Assembly: GCA_964425485.1 (NCBI GenBank)
Contig: CAYRML010000041.1
Span: 1-13,234, forward strand
DNA length: 13,234 nt
Direction of reading: 5' to 3'
Source: CAYRML01 sp964425485
GTDB lineage: Bacteria; Bacillota; Dehalobacteriia; UBA4068
Shown here: positions 1-7,909 of the stretch, in pieces
Numbering within the stretch: the first letter of the stretch is position 1
Layout: every line of letters starts with the position of its first letter
Position numbers and translations under genes: made by a program
The notes under the pieces: generated by a model
The model's database searches: none
Told to the model about the DNA's origin: nothing
The model's input: only the letters and a program-made list of their open reading frames with translations

Positions 1-923
1 AAATTGATCAGGAACTCCATTGGGATAAAATGCTGCAGGCTAAAGAAGCCGGTGAGATCATCAAAGGTAAAGTTTCCGAAGTGGTAAAAGGTGGGCTTTT
101 GGTCGACTTGGGCGGTCTCAGAGGATTTGTCCCTGCCTCTTTGGTTTCTTTGGGCTATGTTGATGATCTGGCCGCCTATGTTGGTAAAGACATGGAACTG
201 AAGATTTTAGAGTGCGAAAGAGATACCAATAAATTACTGCTTTCTGCTAAAGCGGTTTTATTTGAAAAGGCCAAAGAGCAAAAACAAAAAACTCTGGAAA
301 CAATTGCCGAAGGCCAAACCGTGCGTGGTTGTGTCAGACGCCTGACTAATTTTGGTTCTTTCGTTGATATCGGCGGTGTGGATGGATTGCTGCATGTTTC
401 CGAAATGGCCTGGTATCGCGTTAATCATCCTGCCGACCTGTTAAAACAGGGTGATGAAATCGAGGTCTATGTTCTTTCCGTTGATAAAGAAAAAGAGAAA
501 ATTTCCTTGGGGCTTAAACAATTAGTTCCCAATCCCTGGTCCTTAGCGGCGGAAAAATATCCTGAGGGTTGTGTCATCAAAGCCAAAGTTATGCGTCTGG
601 TTCCCTTTGGGGCCTTCTTGCAGGTTGAGCCCGGTGTGGAAGGTTTGGTACATATCTCACAATTTGCTCATGAAAGAGTTGCCAAACCGGAAGATATGCT
701 GGCACCCGGCGATATTGTCGATGTTATGGTCTTATCCGTCGATCAGGAAAATAAAAGAATCAGCCTCAGCATCAAAGCAACATCGCCCAAACCGAGCAAA
801 GAAGCCGAGGCTCCCGCTGTTGAAGAAAATACTGCGGCGGCAGCTGAAGCAAATATTGATTTGCCGGAAAATGAGACTATCACTGTGGGGGATATTTTGC
901 AAGCCTCTAAAGACGAATCATAG
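1..923 (+). CDS. rpsA: S1 RNA-binding domain protein (ribosomal protein S1-like), 5' end outside window
   Basis: Partial gene: the frame is open from base 3 with no stop upstream, and the residues before the first visible Met (position 30) already look like S1 inter-domain sequence ending in a conserved Trp, so Met30 is internal. Three S1 OB-fold repeats are visible, at about nt 51-254, 309-518 and 564-779. The first has the KGGL...GFVPAS signature typical of ribosomal S1 domains; the second and third have FG(S/A)F and GL(L/V)H(V/I)S. An acidic, Ala/Glu-rich tail of about 47 residues follows. S1 proteins bind mRNA and help translation initiation in Gram-negatives; the role of the shorter Firmicute forms is less settled. 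In several Clostridia and Negativicutes this protein is fused behind IspH (HMB-PP reductase). That cannot be judged here because the N-terminus is missing. The gene ends just before a strong terminator. Confidence 0.9.
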   Translation, partial: IDQELHWDKMLQAKEAGEIIKGKVSEVVKGGLLVDLGGLRGFVPASLVSLGYVDDLAAYVGKDMELKILECERDTNKLLLSAKAVLFEKAKEQKQKTLETIAEGQTVRGCVRRLTNFGSFVDIGGVDGLLHVSEMAWYRVNHPADLLKQGDEIEVYVLSVDKEKEKISLGLKQLVPNPWSLAAEKYPEGCVIKAKVMRLVPFGAFLQVEPGVEGLVHISQFAHERVAKPEDMLAPGDIVDVMVLSVDQENKRISLSIKATSPKPSKEAEAPAVEENTAAAAEANIDLPENETITVGDILQASKDES

Positions 924-947
924 GCCAGTAATTAATAATAAAAAAGT

Positions 948-980
948 AAAAACCGGCGGCCTTTGGGCCTCCGGTTTTTT
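948..980 (+). terminator. Rho-independent terminator after the S1 gene
   Basis: A stem of AAAACCGG-C-GGCC pairs with GGCC-T-CCGGTTTT around a TTTG loop, with a single C/T mismatch, and runs into a T6 tract. It lies 25 bp after the S1 stop codon and separates that transcript from the downstream run of genes. Confidence 0.88.
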
Positions 981-1036
981 GTATGATCAAGCAAAAATAG
1001 GGGTAAATTAGAAAAAACAATAAAAAAGGTGATAAT

Positions 1037-1663
1037 ATGTTTACCCAGTTTTTGCACATACCATGGGGCTTAATATTTCTGTTGTTTATCGGTTTTCTAG
1101 CCTATAGGGAAAAACTGCCCGGGTTTTTAAATTCTTTAGGCATGGGTCGCAATATGTTTCTATTTATGGCGCTTCTCTTATTGGCTGGTAGTTTTTTCTC
1201 TTTCCCCGCCTTCTTTTTGCGGCAAAATATCTATATAAATCTGGGTGGCCTGATTTCTATGGTTTTTGCCGTTTATTTTCTGCGTACATTGCATACGGAG
1301 GGCCGAGTACGAAGCTTGTTGGCCTGTATATTAATTTTGGCTTTAACTTTTGCCACAACCTCAGGCGTATTATGGCGCATGGAAGAGATATTTCCGCCCT
1401 TTTATTATCTGCTGCCTCTGTTTTTGACTTTGATTGCCCTGTTTGTGACTAGAGATGCAGTGGGTTCTGTGGCAGCCCTGATACTGGGGGTATGGCTGAG
1501 TGATGTTTTATCGATAATTTTTTTCGGCTCTTTGCAAGCAGCAGAGGTTGGAGGCTTAATCAGCCTTAACACCTGGCTGGTGTCTGCTTTGTTCGTTTTT
1601 ATTTTTACGGTTTTGCATGAAGCGGTGCAAAATAAAAGATTGTTTAAAGGTACATCTGCTTGA
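1037..1663 (+). CDS. Polytopic membrane protein of unknown function
   Basis: This 208-residue protein is almost entirely hydrophobic. About six or seven membrane spans can be drawn, near residues 10-24, 40-61, 67-85, 93-112, 120-138, 141-165 and 180-197, with short charged connections (YREK, RTLHTEGR, TRD) and a basic C-terminal tail. No catalytic motif or recognisable family signature is visible. The start is ATG at 1037, with an AAAAAAGGTGAT ribosome site a few bases upstream. It sits between the S1 gene terminator and the DUF512 gene. In Bacillus the S1-der interval also carries a small integral membrane protein (YphA) of comparable size. The positional parallel is an inference, and I do not claim homology. 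No convincing promoter was seen in the 56 bp between terminator and start. Confidence 0.8.
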   Translation: MFTQFLHIPWGLIFLLFIGFLAYREKLPGFLNSLGMGRNMFLFMALLLLAGSFFSFPAFFLRQNIYINLGGLISMVFAVYFLRTLHTEGRVRSLLACILILALTFATTSGVLWRMEEIFPPFYYLLPLFLTLIALFVTRDAVGSVAALILGVWLSDVLSIIFFGSLQAAEVGGLISLNTWLVSALFVFIFTVLHEAVQNKRLFKGTSA

Positions 1664-1719
1664 CTATTTGCCTTTTATGACAGATAATAATAAGAATAGT
1701 GAGAAAGTGGTAATAAGAT

Positions 1720-3018
1720 ATGTATGGTCAAATCTCTGATATTATCCCCTGCAGCATCGCATCAGAGCTTGGTATTAATCCTGGCGATCAGCTGGTCGGT
1801 ATCAATGGTCAGCCGATTTCCGATATCATTGATTATGGCTATTTTTGCAATGATGAGGAATTGCTGCTTGAGCTTAAGGATGCTGATGGCCAAGCTTATT
1901 TTTGCCAAGTAGAGAAGGATGCAGATGAGGATTTGGGCTTGGTTTTCCGTCAGAATCTTTTCGATGGCATGCGTTCTTGCCGCAATCATTGTCTTTTTTG
2001 CTTTATGGAACAGCTGCCGCCACAGGCCAGGCGGTCTCTGCGGGTCAAAGATGATGATTATCGGATGTCCTTTTTACAGGGAAATTATATAACCGGCACC
2101 AATTTGCGAGAGCAAGATATAGAAAGAATAGAAAAATTAAGGCTTAGTCCGCTTTATTTTTCTATACATAGTACCGATTTGCAGTTGCGGAGGAGACTTT
2201 TGGGTAATGCCAAGGCCAAGGATATTATGCCGCTTTTGCGACATCTGACGCAAAACGGTATAGTCATTCATGGCCAAATCGTCCTTTGCCCCGGTTTTAA
2301 CGACGGGGAGGCTTTGGCCAAAACTTTGGCTGATATTGATGCGCTGGGAGAAAATATGCAATCGGTAGCCTTGGTGCCTGTGGGCTTGACATGCTACCAA
2401 AAAAATGGATGTATGCGCCTTTTTGATAAAGAAGAGGCGGTCCAGCTGATCGAATTTGTGCAAAAAAAGCAGGCTTTCTATCAAAAAAAAAGAGGCTCGG
2501 CTTTTGTTTTTCTGGCCGATGAATTTTATCTTTTGGCGGAAAAACCTTTTCCGGATTATGAACATTATGGGGATTTCCCCCAGCTGGAAAACGGAGTAGG
2601 CATGTGCCGAATTTTGCTTGATCAATGGCAGGAGGCTAAAAAGCATTTGCCAAAAAAAATTGAAAAACCCAAAGAATTTCTTTTGTTAACCGGCAAAAGC
2701 GCATATAATATCCTGCTTACCATTGCTGGCGATTTGTCGGCCGTTCAGGGCTTGCAGGTAAATGCTATGGCCGTGGAGAATAAATTTTTTGGATCTTCCA
2801 TCACCGTGGCCGGCTTGCTGACCACGACTTGTATTAAAGCCGCTTTATCAGGGCGGCAGAAGCTGCCAACTTTGCTTTTGCCTTCCACCGTCTTAAAATT
2901 CGATGGGAATATATTTTTGGATGATGGAACTTTAGAAGATTTGCAGCAAGAACTGCAAACGGAAATACTTGTCATAGAGCCTAGTGCCGAGGCTATTATA
3001 GAAGCTGTTTGCGGCTGA
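1720..3018 (+). CDS. DUF512 family protein with N-terminal PDZ and CX3CX2C radical-SAM-like motif
   Basis: A 432-residue protein. Residues 1-65 form a PDZ-like module (SIASELGINPGDQLVGINGQ), followed by a radical-SAM-like core with cysteines C87, C91 and C94 in CX3CX2C spacing (CRNHCLFCF), then DDYRMSFLQGNYIT and SIHSTD segments. The C-terminal half (roughly 215-425) matches the DUF512 domain, including the LLPS...FLDD region near the end. Proteins of this kind are widespread in Firmicutes and cyanobacteria and are predicted to hold a 4Fe-4S cluster and use S-adenosylmethionine. Their substrate is not known to me. The start is ATG 1720, with GAGAAAGTGG (1701-1710) as a modest ribosome site. 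The gene lies 39 bp upstream of der, a conserved pairing in Clostridia that hints at a ribosome- or envelope-related role without proving it. Confidence 0.9.
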   Translation: MYGQISDIIPCSIASELGINPGDQLVGINGQPISDIIDYGYFCNDEELLLELKDADGQAYFCQVEKDADEDLGLVFRQNLFDGMRSCRNHCLFCFMEQLPPQARRSLRVKDDDYRMSFLQGNYITGTNLREQDIERIEKLRLSPLYFSIHSTDLQLRRRLLGNAKAKDIMPLLRHLTQNGIVIHGQIVLCPGFNDGEALAKTLADIDALGENMQSVALVPVGLTCYQKNGCMRLFDKEEAVQLIEFVQKKQAFYQKKRGSAFVFLADEFYLLAEKPFPDYEHYGDFPQLENGVGMCRILLDQWQEAKKHLPKKIEKPKEFLLLTGKSAYNILLTIAGDLSAVQGLQVNAMAVENKFFGSSITVAGLLTTTCIKAALSGRQKLPTLLLPSTVLKFDGNIFLDDGTLEDLQQELQTEILVIEPSAEAIIEAVCG

Positions 3019-3057
3019 AATAACAATATTAAAATAACCATATTCAAGGAGCAATAT

Positions 3058-4386
3058 ATGAAACCGTTAGTGGCCATAGTCGGACGAGCCAATGTTGGCA
3101 AATCGACTCTATTTAACCGTATAACGGGCAGCCGTCATGCCATTGTGGACGATTCGCCGGGGGTAACCCGCGATCGCTTGTATCGCGACGCTTTTTGGCT
3201 GGACAGAGATTTTACCGTCATTGATACTGGCGGTATCCAGTTTCAAAAAGACAATGATGTTTTTCAGGACAAGATCAGAGAACAGGCCGCCTTGGCTATT
3301 GAAGAAGCACAGGTTATCATTTTTGTGGTTGATAAGCATTCGGGGGTGACCTCAGATGATGAAGATGTAGCTTCTATGCTGCGTAAATGCGGTAAACCAG
3401 TCATCTTGGCCGTCAATAAATTTGATTCATTCCAGGATATGACTCCTTTATATGATTTTTACAGCCTGGGTTTGGGGGAGCCCATCCCCATTTCTTCCCT
3501 GCATGGCATGAATACCGGTGATTTGCTGGATGAGGTTGTCAAGCATCTGCCTCGTTACGAGGAAGAGGATCTGGAGGGCGACCGCTTGCATATCGCTCTT
3601 ATCGGCAGGCCCAATGTGGGCAAATCTTCGCTTGTCAATAAATTGTTGGGTCAGGACAGAGTTATCGTCTCTGATGTGGCCGGTACCACGCGTGATGCCA
3701 TAGATACGGTACTGGAAAAGGACGGCCGGGAATATCTTATTATAGACACGGCCGGTATGCGTAAGAGAGGAAAAATCAATCAGCCTACCGAGCAATACAG
3801 CGTGAGCAGAGGGCTGCAGGCTGTTTCCCGCGCGGATGTTGTGCTTTTGGTCATAGATGCGGAAAGCGGTGTGACGGAGCAGGATAAAAAAATTGCCGGT
3901 TATGCGCATGAAGAAGGAAAAGGCATGCTGATCGTGGTCAATAAATGGGATTTGCCGACCAAAGACGACAAAAGCATGGACAAATTCGATAAGATAATCA
4001 AAGAGGAGCTAGCTTTTGCCTCTTATGCCCTGACCATTTATGTTTCCGCAAAAACTGGACAGAGGGTGGATAAGGTTTTGCCGTTAGCCGATTTTATTGC
4101 GGAGCAGCACAGCCGGCGCATTCCTACAGCCAGGCTGAATGAGGTGCTGAAGGAGGCCTTGGAGCATAATCCGCCACCGACCGACAAGGGCCGCAGGTTA
4201 AAGCTGTTATATATCACACAGGTTGGTGTCAAGCCGCCTAAGATAGTCATATTTGCCAATGAACCAGAATTGATCCATTTTTCCTATCGTCGTTATATTG
4301 AAAATAAGTTGCGAGAAAGTTTTGGGTTTGCCGGTACGCCGCTGGTTCTTATCTGGCGGAAAAGAGAAAAGGAAGAGCCGGCTTAA
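3058..4386 (+). CDS. der: Ribosome biogenesis GTPase Der (EngA)
   Basis: A 442-residue cytoplasmic protein with the family's diagnostic tandem GTPase domains and a C-terminal KH-like domain. Domain 1 has GRANVGKS (9-16), DTGG (56-59) and NKFD (120-123). Domain 2 has GRPNVGKS (183-190), DTAG (230-233), NKWD (295-298) and a downstream SAK. The C-terminal KH-like part (about 355-436) contains KLLYITQVGVKPP and FANEPELIHFSYRRY. Der binds the 50S subunit and is essential for its maturation. Length and motifs are normal and no lesion is seen. The start is ATG 3058, with a clean AAGGAG six bases upstream. The gene lies between the DUF512 gene and plsY, in the order common in spore-forming Firmicutes. 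Confidence 0.98.
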   Translation: MKPLVAIVGRANVGKSTLFNRITGSRHAIVDDSPGVTRDRLYRDAFWLDRDFTVIDTGGIQFQKDNDVFQDKIREQAALAIEEAQVIIFVVDKHSGVTSDDEDVASMLRKCGKPVILAVNKFDSFQDMTPLYDFYSLGLGEPIPISSLHGMNTGDLLDEVVKHLPRYEEEDLEGDRLHIALIGRPNVGKSSLVNKLLGQDRVIVSDVAGTTRDAIDTVLEKDGREYLIIDTAGMRKRGKINQPTEQYSVSRGLQAVSRADVVLLVIDAESGVTEQDKKIAGYAHEEGKGMLIVVNKWDLPTKDDKSMDKFDKIIKEELAFASYALTIYVSAKTGQRVDKVLPLADFIAEQHSRRIPTARLNEVLKEALEHNPPPTDKGRRLKLLYITQVGVKPPKIVIFANEPELIHFSYRRYIENKLRESFGFAGTPLVLIWRKREKEEPA

Positions 4387-4421
4387 AGTGCAGGTCAGCA
4401 TAATAAAAGAGGTGTGGATTT

Positions 4422-5018
4422 TTGCATACATTGATTTGGATATCGGCCATTGTGGGAGCCTATTTTGTGGGTTCCATCCCTTTTGGCTATTTGCTTTGTC
4501 GGGCTGTGCGGGGTGTTGATATACGCAAAACCGGCAGCGGCAATATAGGTACGACCAATGTTATGAGATTACTGGGTATAAAAGGCGCTCTGCTGGTCTT
4601 TGTCCTTGATTTTCTGAAAGCTTTTATACCTACTTTTGCTGCCTATCATGTGGGAGGAGAAATATTCGGTCTTTGCATAGGTGTGGCAGCTGTTTTGGGG
4701 CATGATTTTTCCGTTTGGCTGAAATTTAAAGGTGGGAAAGGTGCTGCCAGCAGTATTGCCGTAATGTTTGCGCTTATGCCTTGGGCCGGCATCTGGGCCA
4801 TGGCGGCTTGGGGAGTCACGGTGCTGACGACCCGTTATGTTTCTCTTGGCGCCTGTACGGCTGCCGCGGCCATCGTGATTTATTCCTTTTTTGGCGATAT
4901 AAGCTTGATTTATAAAATAATAATTTACATAATAGCCGCCGTGATTGTTTTTATGCATCGTAGTAATTTAGGGCGTATTGCCCGAGGAGAAGAAAGAAAG
5001 GTCGGCAAAAAGTCTTAA
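4422..5018 (+). CDS. plsY: Acyl-phosphate:glycerol-3-phosphate acyltransferase PlsY
   Basis: PlsY is an integral membrane enzyme that transfers an acyl chain from acyl-phosphate to sn-glycerol-3-phosphate, the first committed step of phospholipid synthesis. The 198-residue protein has the three conserved loops: GSIPFGYLL (17-25), GSGNIGTTNV (38-47) and GHDFSVWLKFKGGKGAA (93-109). Several membrane spans lie between them. Translation starts at TTG 4422: AAAGAGGTG (4406-4414) lies seven bases upstream, the protein begins directly with the first span, and no ATG fits. The C-terminus is basic. It is 35 bp after der and 18 bp before gpsA, whose product supplies its acceptor substrate, so co-transcription is likely. 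Confidence 0.96.
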   Translation: MHTLIWISAIVGAYFVGSIPFGYLLCRAVRGVDIRKTGSGNIGTTNVMRLLGIKGALLVFVLDFLKAFIPTFAAYHVGGEIFGLCIGVAAVLGHDFSVWLKFKGGKGAASSIAVMFALMPWAGIWAMAAWGVTVLTTRYVSLGACTAAAAIVIYSFFGDISLIYKIIIYIIAAVIVFMHRSNLGRIARGEERKVGKKS

Positions 5019-5036
5019 ATGGGAGAGGGGATTAAT

Positions 5037-6029
5037 ATGCGTATTAAAGTATTGGGTGCAGGTAGTTGGGGTACGGCCTTGGCCCTTTTGCTCCATAATA
5101 ACGGTCATAATGTCAGTGTTTGGAATTGGGATGAAAAACATACTGCCCAGATGCTGGCAGATAGGGAAAATAAAGCATATCTACCGGGAGTTCCACTTCC
5201 TTCTGATATGAGTATATCAAGTGATCTTTCGGAATTAACAGAGGCGGAGATGATTCTTTTTGTGGTGCCTTCGCATGCGCTTAATGATGTTGCGGCCCAA
5301 GCCAAGCAATATATCAAGCCGCAAACAATTATCATCAGTGCGGCCAAAGGCTTTCATTCCGAGGGGCAGCTGCGTCTGTCGCAAGTCATTGCACAATACT
5401 TGCCGCATAATCCGCTGGCGGTCTTATCCGGCCCCACTCATGCGGAGGAAGTCGGCAGAGCTTTGCCAACCGCTATCGTTTTGGCCGGTAAAGATAACGA
5501 TATGCTGCTAAAGGTTCAGGATATTTTTATGAACAACAAATTCCGTGTTTATACAAACAGCGATATCATCGGTGTGGAAATCGGTGGCGCGGTGAAAAAT
5601 GTTATCGCTTTGGGCGCCGGCATTATTGAAGGATTAGGTTTGGGCGATAATTCCAAAGCTGCTTTGATCACCCGCGGCTTGGCGGAAATCATTCGTTTAG
5701 GTGAGGCGATGGGTGCCAAGAAGGAGACATTCAGTGGTTTGGCCGGCCTTGGCGACTTGGTGGTGACGGCCGGCAGCAGACATAGCCGTAATTTCCGGGC
5801 CGGTACATTGATCGGTCAGGGTAACCCCTGGAAAGAAGTCCTTCAGCAAATCGGCATGGTTGTTGAGGGCGTATATTCGACGGAAAATACTTATAAACTG
5901 GCACAAAAATATCAGGTGGAAATGCCGATCACGGAACAGATGTATGCCATTTTATACGAAGATAAATCACCGGAGGAAGCCATGTGGGCTTTATTGACCA
6001 GATCTAAAAAAGATGAGATTAAAAAATAA
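5037..6029 (+). CDS. gpsA: NAD(P)H-dependent glycerol-3-phosphate dehydrogenase
   Basis: This cytoplasmic enzyme reduces dihydroxyacetone phosphate to sn-glycerol-3-phosphate for phospholipid synthesis. The 330-residue protein shows the Rossmann nucleotide-binding motif GAGSWGTA (7-14), SAAKG (K104), SGPTHAEEV (131-139), GGAVKNVIALGAGI with the catalytic-type lysine K187, and GLAGLGDLVVT (234-244) followed by SRNFRAG. An in-frame ATG at 5019 exists, but it lies at the ribosome site itself and would add MGEGIN. The ATG at 5037 follows GGAGAGGGG by about seven bases and puts the Rossmann strand at the N-terminus as in the family, so it is chosen. It is last in the der-plsY-gpsA run and is followed by a terminator. 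Confidence 0.97.
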   Translation: MRIKVLGAGSWGTALALLLHNNGHNVSVWNWDEKHTAQMLADRENKAYLPGVPLPSDMSISSDLSELTEAEMILFVVPSHALNDVAAQAKQYIKPQTIIISAAKGFHSEGQLRLSQVIAQYLPHNPLAVLSGPTHAEEVGRALPTAIVLAGKDNDMLLKVQDIFMNNKFRVYTNSDIIGVEIGGAVKNVIALGAGIIEGLGLGDNSKAALITRGLAEIIRLGEAMGAKKETFSGLAGLGDLVVTAGSRHSRNFRAGTLIGQGNPWKEVLQQIGMVVEGVYSTENTYKLAQKYQVEMPITEQMYAILYEDKSPEEAMWALLTRSKKDEIKK

Positions 6030-6071
6030 AAAGTTTTGCCGATTGATACATAAATTGTCTCTCTTCAACAT

Positions 6072-6102
6072 AAAAAGTATGGAAAAACTTCCATACTTTT
6101 TT
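6072..6102 (+). terminator. Terminator between gpsA and spoIVA
   Basis: A perfect 13-bp inverted repeat (AAAAAGTATGGAA, loop AAAC, TTCCATACTTTTT) ends in a T tract. The stem is fairly A/T-rich. It lies 42 bp after the gpsA stop and separates the housekeeping run from spoIVA, which implies that spoIVA has its own promoter in the remaining 50 bp or depends on readthrough. I could not identify a sigma-E -10/-35 pair there. Confidence 0.85.
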
Positions 6103-6151
6103 CTATTGCTTAAAGCGAATAATAAATTTATTTTATAAGGGAGGGAGATTT

Positions 6152-7633
6152 GTGGAGAATTTTGATGTGTTAAAAGATATTGCCGAGCGCACAGGAGGTG
6201 ATATTTATCTGGGAATCGTTGGCCCTGTACGTACCGGCAAATCAACTTTCATCAAGCGTTTTATGGAGTTATTGGTCCTTCCCAATATACTTGACTTCCA
6301 TGAAAGGGAAAGAGCGCATGATGAATTGCCACAAAGCGGAGCGGGCCGCATGGTTATGACTTGCGAGCCCAAATTCATACCGGCGGAGGCTGTGGAAATC
6401 AATATATCAGAAGGTTTGGATATGCGTGTGCGGCTGGTGGATTGCGTCGGTTATGCTGTGGAAGGGGCTTTAGGTTTTACGGAAGAGGATGACGGACCTC
6501 GCATGGTATCCACACCTTGGTTTGATGAGCCGATAAGCTTCAAAGAAGCGGCGGAAATAGGTACCAGAAAAGTTATTTCGGAACATTCTACAATTGGCTT
6601 GGTGGTTTTATCGGATGGTAGTATTACCGATATTCCCTTGGAAAATTATTTGCCGGCAGAAGAAAGAGTGGTGGAAGAGTTAAAGGAATTGGGCAAGCCT
6701 TTTATTATAGTTCTTAATTGCCTTAATCCGTATAGTGAAAACAGCATGCAAATGGCCAAAGACCTGACTGCCAAATATGCTGTCAAGACTATGCCCATCA
6801 ATGCTGCCAGCATGGAATATGATGATTTGATTGGTATTTTAAAAGAGGCCCTCTATGAATTCCCCATCACGGAATTGAATATCAATATGCCGGCCTGGAT
6901 AGAAGAGCTGGAAGAAAGCCATTGGCTGCGTCGCAATTATCAAAATACTATCCAAAAAGCCGTGGGCGAGGTCAAAAGGATTCGCGATATAGATAATATG
7001 TTGGAAATAATCAAATGTGATGATTTTGCGGAAGATGTCTCTTTGGAAGAAATGAGCTTAGGCACAGGTATAGCTAATATTAACATTAGTACCGATACGG
7101 ATCTGTTTTATAAAATTATGGGTGAATATGCCGGCCAGGAAATAGAAGGCGAAAATACCTTGATGCGCTTGATCATAGACTATAGCAATGCCTACCGCCA
7201 ATGGAGCAAGGTGTCGGATGCCATAGAAGAAGCCCATGATTGCGGTTATGGTGTTATCACGCCCAAAACAGCGGAAATGTATCTGGAGGAACCGGAATTG
7301 ATTAAGCAGGGAGGCAGATTTGGCGTCAAGCTTAAAGCTTCCGCACCCAGCTTCCATGTCATAAGAGCCAATATCACCACGGAGATCACGCCACTGATCG
7401 GCACGGAAAGCCAATGCGAGGAATTGGTGCGCTATATTCTCAATGAATTTGAGGATGATCCGCAGAAAATTTGGAGCACCAATATCTTCGGCAAATCTCT
7501 TCATGAATTGGTACAGGAGGGGATACAGGGCAAATTATATCGCATGCCGGAAAATGCCCAGGGAAAATTACAGGAAACTTTGCAACGCATAGTAAATGAT
7601 GGCGGCGGCGGACTTGTTTGCATCATTTTATAA
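6152..7633 (+). CDS. spoIVA: Stage IV sporulation protein A (spore coat morphogenetic ATPase)
   Basis: SpoIVA is the mother-cell ATPase that polymerises on the forespore outer membrane to form the base layer of the spore coat; in Bacillus it is anchored by SpoVM. The 493-residue protein has nearly the Bacillus length. It shows Walker A GPVRTGKS (24-31), followed by TFIKRFMELLVLPNI, a Walker B-type aspartate D97 in VDCVGYAVEGALGF, and the conserved C-terminal tail GGGGLVCIIL. Translation starts at GTG 6152, with AAGGGAGGGAG (6137-6147) just upstream. The gene appears intact. In B. subtilis it is transcribed by sigma-E; that regulation is expected here, but I could not locate the promoter with confidence. 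It converges with the copA-copZ locus. Confidence 0.98.
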   Translation: MENFDVLKDIAERTGGDIYLGIVGPVRTGKSTFIKRFMELLVLPNILDFHERERAHDELPQSGAGRMVMTCEPKFIPAEAVEINISEGLDMRVRLVDCVGYAVEGALGFTEEDDGPRMVSTPWFDEPISFKEAAEIGTRKVISEHSTIGLVVLSDGSITDIPLENYLPAEERVVEELKELGKPFIIVLNCLNPYSENSMQMAKDLTAKYAVKTMPINAASMEYDDLIGILKEALYEFPITELNINMPAWIEELEESHWLRRNYQNTIQKAVGEVKRIRDIDNMLEIIKCDDFAEDVSLEEMSLGTGIANINISTDTDLFYKIMGEYAGQEIEGENTLMRLIIDYSNAYRQWSKVSDAIEEAHDCGYGVITPKTAEMYLEEPELIKQGGRFGVKLKASAPSFHVIRANITTEITPLIGTESQCEELVRYILNEFEDDPQKIWSTNIFGKSLHELVQEGIQGKLYRMPENAQGKLQETLQRIVNDGGGGLVCIIL

Positions 7634-7646
7634 TGACATTAAAAGT

Positions 7647-7676
7647 AAAAAGCGAGGGCAAAAGTCCTCGCTTTTT
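7647..7676. terminator. Bidirectional terminator shared by spoIVA and copA-copZ
   Basis: An 11-bp perfect stem, AAAAAGCGAGG (7647-7657) with CCTCGCTTTTT (7666-7676), surrounds an 8-base loop. The A/T flanks provide a T tract in both directions. It lies 13 bp past the spoIVA stop and 26 bp past the copA-copZ stop on the other strand, as expected for convergent genes. Confidence 0.9.
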
Positions 7677-7702
7677 GTTATCCTGCATCTTATAAACGGT
7701 CG

Positions 7703-7909
7703 TTATTTGAGTGATATAACCTGATAGCCGGCCTCTTCTACAGCTTTGATCAATATCTCGTCGGCGACATCTTGTTGATATTCGATATGGGCGGTCTTTT
7801 GTTCTAAATCCACGGTGGCTGTGATTTCCGCTATGGAATTCAAAACCTGTTCCACTTTGGCGGAACAATGCCCGCAGCTCATGCCTTCTATAAGCATCTT
7901 TTTTTTCAT
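7703..7909 (-). CDS. copZ: CopZ-like copper chaperone from an internal start within copA
   Basis: A complete 68-residue heavy-metal-associated domain begins at ATG 7909, in the same frame as copA and ending at the same stop. It has the family layout: an initial beta-strand (KKKMLIEG), the Cu(I) ligand loop MSCGHC, helix SAKVEQVLNSI, two strands, and helix EILIKAVEEAGY. A strong ribosome site, AAAGGAG (7918-7924), lies eight bases upstream, so free CopZ could be translated from the copA mRNA whether or not the fusion is also made. CopZ proteins carry Cu(I) in the cytoplasm to CopA and to copper sensors. In most Firmicutes copZ is a separate gene next to copA, so this looks like a copA-copZ operon whose intervening stop codon is absent. 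Internal initiation is inferred from sequence only. Confidence 0.75.
   Translation of the reverse strand: MKKKMLIEGMSCGHCSAKVEQVLNSIAEITATVDLEQKTAHIEYQQDVADEILIKAVEEAGYQVISLK

Noticed and set aside
2137..2646. 169-codon open frame on the minus strand inside the DUF512 gene
   Set aside because: Antisense to a conserved gene, with no recognisable domain or good ribosome site.
5019..5036. ATG 5019 as gpsA start
   Set aside because: It overlaps the Shine-Dalgarno for ATG 5037 and would add six residues not expected before the Rossmann strand.
6020..6055. Sigma-E-like GATACATAA upstream of spoIVA
   Set aside because: It lies before the terminator hairpin at 6072-6102, the -35 match is poor, and the transcript would probably be terminated.
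6117..6145. GAATAAT as a sigma-E -35 for spoIVA
   Set aside because: The position where a -10 should be contains the ribosome binding site and has no CATA-like sequence.
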